Source of the DNA: Microbacterium sp. W4I4
GTDB taxonomy: Bacteria > Actinomycetota > Actinomycetes > Actinomycetales > Microbacteriaceae
Direction: 5' to 3'
DNA length: 64,000 bases
Assembly (NCBI RefSeq): GCF_030816235.1
Contig: NZ_JAUSXT010000001.1
Span: 310,001-374,000, forward strand
The position numbers and the translations under genes were made by a program. Position 1 is the stretch's first letter, and the number at the start of each line of letters is the position of its first letter. Of the stretch, positions 59,537 to 64,000 are shown in pieces. The notes beneath the pieces were generated by a model, which saw nothing but the letters and a program-made list of their open reading frames with translations, ran no database searches and was not told the DNA's origin.

Positions 59537-62107
59537 TCAGTCCTCGGCGTCGCGGGACTGCGCGGCGAGTGCGCGCTCCACGTCGGCGAGGTTCTCGTGC
59601 ACCAGTCGGCGCAGCGCGGGCGCCGCGTCCTGGTTCGACGAGAGCCACGCCCTGGTGGCGTCACGCAGCTCGACGTTGGCGAGCGTGCGCGGGTACAGTC
59701 CGACGATCAGGTAGTCGGCGATCTGGTAGGTGCGATCCTCCCAGATGGGCACGAGCATGTCGAAGTACTTCGGGATGAACTCGCCGAGCGCCACGACGCC
59801 GGACGGATGCACGAATCCGAGGGCCGCGGAGCGGACGATCGTGTTCGGCAGGTCGGCGTTGTCGATCAGTGACGACCAGGCCGCGTGCTTCGCCCCGGGG
59901 TGAGGCAGTGCGGCACGCGCCTGAGCGGCGAACTCGGCACCCTTGGACGTGTTGTCGGCGGAGAGAGCCGCCTCGATGGCACCCTCATCCGTGGCGCCCA
60001 CCGCGGCGAGGCCGTTCAGCAGCAGCCACGACAGGTCGGCGTCGATCTCGAGACCCGGCAGGGTCTCCTCACCGGAGCGCAGGCGACCGATGATGCCGGC
60101 GTGCTCGGGAGTGACGAGGGTGTTGGCGAATGCGGTGACCAGCTGCAGCTGGCTGTCGCTGCCGGGCTCGGCCTGCTGCGCGAGGGCCCACAGTCCGTCG
60201 GCCACCTTCTCCCGCGACGCGACGCGCTCGGAGGGGACGACGTAACTGGAGGCGGCCAATGCCAGCTGCGAGAGCGTGGTGCGCACCGTGGTCGATTCGG
60301 TCTCGCGGCCGATGTTGCCGAGCACGAGGTCGATGTAGTCGGATGCGGCAGTCTCGGCATCCCGGGTCTGATCCCAGGCCGCGCCCCACACGAGCGAGCG
60401 GGCGAGCGGGTCGCTGATGTCTGAGAGGTGCTCGATGGCCGTGGCCAGCGAGCGCTCGTCCAGACGGATCTTCGCGTACGCGAGGTCCTTGTCGTTCAGC
60501 AGCACCATGTCGGGGCGTTTGAGGCCCTGCAGTTCGGGGATCTCGGTGCGGTCGCCGTCGACGTCGACCTCGACGTGGTGCGAGCGCACGAGCGCGCCGC
60601 CGTCGAGGTTGTAGAAGCCGATGCCGAGACGATGCGGCCGGATCGTCGGGTAATCCGCCGGAGCGGTCTGGGTGACGGCGAATCGCGTGATGACACCGGA
60701 GGCGTCCTCGGCGATCACCGGAGCGAGCGTGTTCACGCCGGCGGTCTCGAGCCACTTCTTCGCCCAGCTGGTCAGCTCGCGACCGCTGGTGGCCTCGAGC
60801 TCGACGAGCAGGTCGCTGACCTCGGTGTTGCCCCAGGCGTGCTTCTGGAAGTACTGCGAGACACCGGCGAAGAACGCCTCGATGCCGACCCAGGCGGCGA
60901 GCTGCTTGAGCACCGATCCGCCCTTGGCGTACGTGATGCCGTCGAAGTTGACTTGCACGTCCTGCAGGTCATTGATCTCCGCGACGATCGGGTGCGTGGA
61001 GGGCAGCTGATCCTGGCGGTACGCCCAGGTCTTCTCCATGGCGTTGAACGTGGTCCACGCCTCGGTCCACTCGGTGGCCTCGGCCGTCGCGATGGTCGAT
61101 GCCCACTCGGCGAACGACTCGTTCAGCCACAGGTCGTTCCACCACTTCATGGTGACGAGGTCGCCGAACCACATGTGCGCGAGCTCATGCAGGATGGTGA
61201 CGACGCGGCGCTCCTTGACGGCATCCGTCACCTTGCTGCGGAACACGTAGGTCTCGGTGAACGTCACCGCGCCGGCGTTCTCCATCGCCCCGGCGTTGAA
61301 CTCCGGTACGAACAGCTGGTCGTACTTGGCGAACGGGTAGGGCACGCCGAACTTCGACTCGAAGTAGGCGAAGCCCTCGCGGGTCTTGTCGAAGATGTAT
61401 TCCGCGTCCAGGTGCTGCCACAGGCTCTTGCGGCCGTAGACGCCGAGCGGGATGACCGCGCCGGACGAGCTGGTGAGCTCGGAGAACGTCGACTCGTACG
61501 GGCCGGCGATCAGTGCGGTGATGTACGACGAGATGCGCGGGGTGGGCTCGAAGCCCCAGGTCGCGGTCTGCTGCGTGCCGGAGTCGGTCGACGCGTCGTG
61601 CACGATCGGCTCGGGAGTGGGGGAGTTCGAGACGACCTTCCACGCAGCCGGGGCGGTCACGGTGAACTGGAACGTCGCCTTCAGGTCGGGCTGCTCGAAC
61701 ACCGCGAAGACGCGGCGGGAGTCGGGCACTTCGAACTGCGAGTACAGGTAGACCTCGCCGTCGACCGGGTCGACGAACCGGTGCAGTCCCTCACCGGTGT
61801 TCGTGTAGAGGCAGTCCGCATCGACGATCAGCACGTTCTCGGCCTGCAGGCCGCTCAGCGCGATGCGCGAATCGGCGAACGTCTCGTTCGGGTCGATCTG
61901 CTCGCCGTTGAGCGAGATCTCGCGCACATCGCGGGCGATCAGGTCGATGAAGGTGAAGCTCCCTGGCGTCGCGGTGAACCGCACGACGCTGCGGGATCCG
62001 AAGACCTCCGGGCCCTTGGTGAGGTCGAGCGAGACCTCGTAGGACTGAGTGTCGATGAGGCCGCGGCGCTCCTGCGCTTCGGTACGGGTGAGGTTTTCTC
62101 CTGGCAC
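59537..62107 (-). CDS. pepN: Aminopeptidase N (M1 family)
   Basis: An 856-residue zinc metallopeptidase of family M1. The exopeptidase motif is GAMEN (273-277), and zinc ligands lie in HELAH (His307, His311) with Glu330 in NESFAEW 18 residues further on. The catalytic Glu is Glu308. The N-terminal beta domain and a long helical C-terminal domain complete the usual plan of actinobacterial PepN, and the length is normal. It removes N-terminal residues from peptides in the cytoplasm. The GTG at 62107 has GGGAGA 8 bases upstream, and TAGGCT (minus strand, 62177-62182) may be its -10. Confidence 0.95.
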   Translation of the reverse strand: MPGENLTRTEAQERRGLIDTQSYEVSLDLTKGPEVFGSRSVVRFTATPGSFTFIDLIARDVREISLNGEQIDPNETFADSRIALSGLQAENVLIVDADCLYTNTGEGLHRFVDPVDGEVYLYSQFEVPDSRRVFAVFEQPDLKATFQFTVTAPAAWKVVSNSPTPEPIVHDASTDSGTQQTATWGFEPTPRISSYITALIAGPYESTFSELTSSSGAVIPLGVYGRKSLWQHLDAEYIFDKTREGFAYFESKFGVPYPFAKYDQLFVPEFNAGAMENAGAVTFTETYVFRSKVTDAVKERRVVTILHELAHMWFGDLVTMKWWNDLWLNESFAEWASTIATAEATEWTEAWTTFNAMEKTWAYRQDQLPSTHPIVAEINDLQDVQVNFDGITYAKGGSVLKQLAAWVGIEAFFAGVSQYFQKHAWGNTEVSDLLVELEATSGRELTSWAKKWLETAGVNTLAPVIAEDASGVITRFAVTQTAPADYPTIRPHRLGIGFYNLDGGALVRSHHVEVDVDGDRTEIPELQGLKRPDMVLLNDKDLAYAKIRLDERSLATAIEHLSDISDPLARSLVWGAAWDQTRDAETAASDYIDLVLGNIGRETESTTVRTTLSQLALAASSYVVPSERVASREKVADGLWALAQQAEPGSDSQLQLVTAFANTLVTPEHAGIIGRLRSGEETLPGLEIDADLSWLLLNGLAAVGATDEGAIEAALSADNTSKGAEFAAQARAALPHPGAKHAAWSSLIDNADLPNTIVRSAALGFVHPSGVVALGEFIPKYFDMLVPIWEDRTYQIADYLIVGLYPRTLANVELRDATRAWLSSNQDAAPALRRLVHENLADVERALAAQSRDAED

Positions 62108-62249
62108 AGCTGTATCTCCCAGTGGTGAGGGGTGTCGTCCCGCGTCGGCGCGGCTGGCGCCGACGACAACCCTGACAGCCTACGCCAGGGGCGCGGGACG
62201 CAACCTCCTCCGGTCGGTTCCGCGCCGGCTCATAGCCAGGAGTGAGAAC

Positions 62250-63446
62250 ATGAGTGACGTGACTTCTGAAGTGACCGATGCCGTACTGCACGCCTCTCCC
62301 GCAGCATCCGGAGGCGAACCCTTCATCGAGCAGCCGGTCGCGTATGACGCGATCCTGCTGGCCGGATTCGGTGGGCCGGAGGGCCAGGACGACGTGATCC
62401 CCTTCCTGCGCAATGTGACGCGAGGGCGCGGGATCCCCGATGAACGACTCGAGCAGGTGGCCCACCACTACCGGCACTTCGGCGGCATCAGCCCCATCAA
62501 CGGGCAGAATCGCGCGCTGAAGGCCGCGCTCGAGTCTGAGCTGAAGGCCCGCTCGATCGACCTGCCGGTGTACTGGGGCAACCGCAACTGGGCGCCGTAC
62601 CTCGAGGATGCCGTCGCCGAGGCGGCATCGAACGACGACACGACGCTGCTCGCCTTCGCGACCAGCGCGTACAGCTCGTTCTCCAGCTGCCGTCAGTACC
62701 GCGAGGACCTCTCCCGCGTGCTGGACGGCACGGAGTACGACGGCGTGGTGACGATCGACAAGATCAGGCCCTTCTACGACCATCCCGGTTTCGTGCAGGC
62801 CTTCGTGGAGGGCGTGCACGACGCCGTGGCCGAGTTCCTCACGGACGGCATCCCCGCCGACGCGGTGCAGGTGCTCTTCTCGACCCACAGCATCCCGACG
62901 GCCGATGCCGAGCGCTCCGGGCCGCGCGACGTGGACTGGGGCGGCGAGGGCGGAGCGTACGCCGCCCAGCACGAGGCCGTCGCCGCATGGGTGATGGACC
63001 GTGTCGCACAGCTGCTGCCCTCGGCGGCATCCGTGCCGTGGGAGCTCGTCTACCAGTCGCGCTCCGGCCCCGCGACGCAGGCCTGGCTCGAGCCGGACGT
63101 GTGCGACGTGATCGGCGAGCTGGCAGGCCGTGGCCGTCAGGCCGTGATCGTGGTGCCGGTCGGATTCATGAGCGACCACATGGAGGTGCTCTGGGATCTC
63201 GACACCGAGGCGAAGGAGGCGGCGGAGGCCGCCGATCTGCGCTTCGCCCGCACACCCACACCTGGCGTGTCGCCGTCGTTCGTGGCCGGCATCGTCGACC
63301 TGATCCAGGAACGGCTCGAAGGGCGCCCCGCGGCCGATCGTGCGCACGTGACGACCGTGGGCGGCTCCTTCGACGTGTGCCGGCCCGGATGCTGCGAGAA
63401 CGTGCGAGCCGGCTTCAAGCGGGCCGCCGCGGGCATCGCGCCGTAG
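62250..63446 (+). CDS. hemH: Ferrochelatase, coproporphyrin III type
   Basis: A 398-residue chelatase that inserts Fe2+ into the porphyrin in haem synthesis. Core motifs are DAILLAGFGGPEG, HHYRHFGGISPINGQ, VYWGNRNWAPYLEDAV, STHSIP (metal-site His) and YQSRSGPATQAWLEPDV with VVPVGFMSDHMEVLWDLD. Cysteines at 147 (SSCRQYRED) and 377/381/382 (CRPGCC) match the four-Cys set that holds the [2Fe-2S] cluster in actinobacterial enzymes. Actinobacteria make haem by way of coproporphyrin, so CpfC is the better functional name. The ATG at 62250 has CCAGGAG 7 bases ahead. Confidence 0.94.
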   Translation: MSDVTSEVTDAVLHASPAASGGEPFIEQPVAYDAILLAGFGGPEGQDDVIPFLRNVTRGRGIPDERLEQVAHHYRHFGGISPINGQNRALKAALESELKARSIDLPVYWGNRNWAPYLEDAVAEAASNDDTTLLAFATSAYSSFSSCRQYREDLSRVLDGTEYDGVVTIDKIRPFYDHPGFVQAFVEGVHDAVAEFLTDGIPADAVQVLFSTHSIPTADAERSGPRDVDWGGEGGAYAAQHEAVAAWVMDRVAQLLPSAASVPWELVYQSRSGPATQAWLEPDVCDVIGELAGRGRQAVIVVPVGFMSDHMEVLWDLDTEAKEAAEAADLRFARTPTPGVSPSFVAGIVDLIQERLEGRPAADRAHVTTVGGSFDVCRPGCCENVRAGFKRAAAGIAP

Positions 63447-63471
63447 CACTCGGCGCGCGGGCCGGACCCTC

Positions 63472-63480
63472 AAATAGGAT
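63472..63480 (+). repeat. AAATAGGAT, first copy
   Basis: The same nine bases recur at 63560-63568, 88 bases downstream. Both contain TAGGAT. The second copy is the -10 of rpiB. The first lies just before the hairpin and may be a separate promoter. Confidence 0.5.
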
Positions 63481-63538
63481 CCCCACGCCCCACTCCAGTC
63501 ATCGCTTCGCGCTGACTGGAGCCTCGGGGGCGCGTGGG
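63481..63538 (+). terminator. Compound hairpin between hemH and rpiB
   Basis: An inner perfect stem CTCCAGTCA (63493-63501) / TGACTGGAG (63513-63521), and an outer stem CCCACG-CCCC / GGGGCGCGTGGG (63527-63538) with a two-base bulge. It follows the hemH stop by 34 bases and is the likely hemH terminator. Confidence 0.6.
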
Positions 63539-63562
63539 CCCTGCATGGTCGTGCACGGGAAA

Positions 63563-63568
63563 TAGGAT
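63563..63568 (+). promoter_or_regulatory. -10 element of rpiB
   Basis: TAGGAT with 6 bases to ATG 63575, so the transcript should begin at the start codon. Confidence 0.55.
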
Positions 63569-63574
63569 GTCCTC

Positions 63575-64000
63575 ATGCGCATCCACATCGCCACCGACCA
63601 CGCGGGCCTCGACTTCTCCACCCGGCTGCAGGACCATCTGCGCTCAGCAGGGCACGAGGTCACCGACCACGGCCCAGTGGAGTACGACGCGCTCGACGAC
63701 TACCCGGCGTTCTGCATCCGCGCAGCTCAGGCCGTCGTCGCGGATCAGACCGCCGGCGTGGAAGCTCTCGGGATCGTCTTCGGCGGCTCGGGCAACGGTG
63801 AGCAGATCGCCGCGAACAAGGTGCAGGGCATCCGCGCCGCTCTCGTCTGGAACACATCGACGGCGGAGCTGGCCCGCGAGCACAACGACGCGAACGTCAT
63901 CTCGATCGGCGCCCGTCAGCACACCTTCGACGAAGTGACCTCCTTCATCGACACGTTCATCGCGACGCCGTTCTCGAACGAGGAGCGCCACTCGCGGCGG
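63575..64000 (+). CDS. rpiB: Ribose-5-phosphate isomerase B (cut by window edge)
   Basis: The first 142 residues of an RpiB, the cofactor-free isomerase of ribose-5-phosphate and ribulose-5-phosphate. It opens MRIHIATDHAGLDFS and has DHGP and YPAFC. The active-site loop is FGGSGNGEQIAANKVQGIRA, where Glu stands at the place that in other RpiB proteins is Cys; this is the known actinobacterial variant. NDANVISIGARQ is also typical. The family is about 150-160 residues, so only a few residues are missing. Confidence 0.94.
   Translation, partial: MRIHIATDHAGLDFSTRLQDHLRSAGHEVTDHGPVEYDALDDYPAFCIRAAQAVVADQTAGVEALGIVFGGSGNGEQIAANKVQGIRAALVWNTSTAELAREHNDANVISIGARQHTFDEVTSFIDTFIATPFSNEERHSRR

Overview
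The window is high-GC DNA with an actinobacterial gene set. It carries a BioQ-type TetR regulator beside bioYMN, a short GlgA/GlgM next to glgC, a coproheme-type ferrochelatase with Cys cluster, a group II truncated haemoglobin, an RpiB with Glu in the active site, and DUF3099/SURF1 next to a FabG-like gene. Together with many leaderless starts this points to Microbacteriaceae, most likely Microbacterium or a close relative. That placement is inference from gene content; no rRNA is present.

Layout. 1-502 is the tail of an MFS transporter. 477-3306 is a biotin uptake locus: divergent bioQ and bioYMN around a double palindromic operator, followed by a translationally coupled CHY zinc-finger gene. 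3263-7203 holds an acyltransferase and a dedA / histidine kinase / response regulator operon. 7351-12407 has an ABC-F protein, a GrpB remnant, a CXXC alkylhydroperoxidase-like pair, SURF1 with two small partners, and a FabG-like reductase. 12431-17467 has a hydrolase, serB, divergent glgC and glgA, an orphan ABC ATPase and rpmE2. 17523-22512 has a DnaQ-like exonuclease, a LysE exporter, an SSB, a lipoprotein, ettA and a hotdog thioesterase.

Half the window (about 22.8-54.6 kb) is one giant secreted-protein gene. As given it is broken by two single-base insertions, near 29,500 and in a G-run at 32,001-32,004. Removing one base at each site leaves a span exactly divisible by three and one open frame of about 10,580 codons. 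The encoded protein has a signal peptide, a Pro/Ala/Thr linker, a very long beta-strand-repeat region with inserted Gly/Asn/Lys loops and three chitin-binding-like modules, Calx-beta-like parts, a five-copy 'DGF' repeat, RTX calcium-binding repeats, two jelly-roll domains and a C-terminal Calx-beta domain. It has no sortase motif or membrane anchor. Its cysteines occur in close pairs.

54.6-64 kb is housekeeping: tesB, an unknown gene, an mscS-glbO-FAD dehydrogenase operon, pepN, hemH/cpfC and the start of rpiB.

A regulatory theme runs through the window: about fifteen genes have a TANNNT hexamer ending 6 or 7 bases before the start codon, the geometry of leaderless transcripts. I used this to choose several starts. 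The giant gene has a plausible promoter and 5' leader of its own and ends at a 16-bp-stem terminator.
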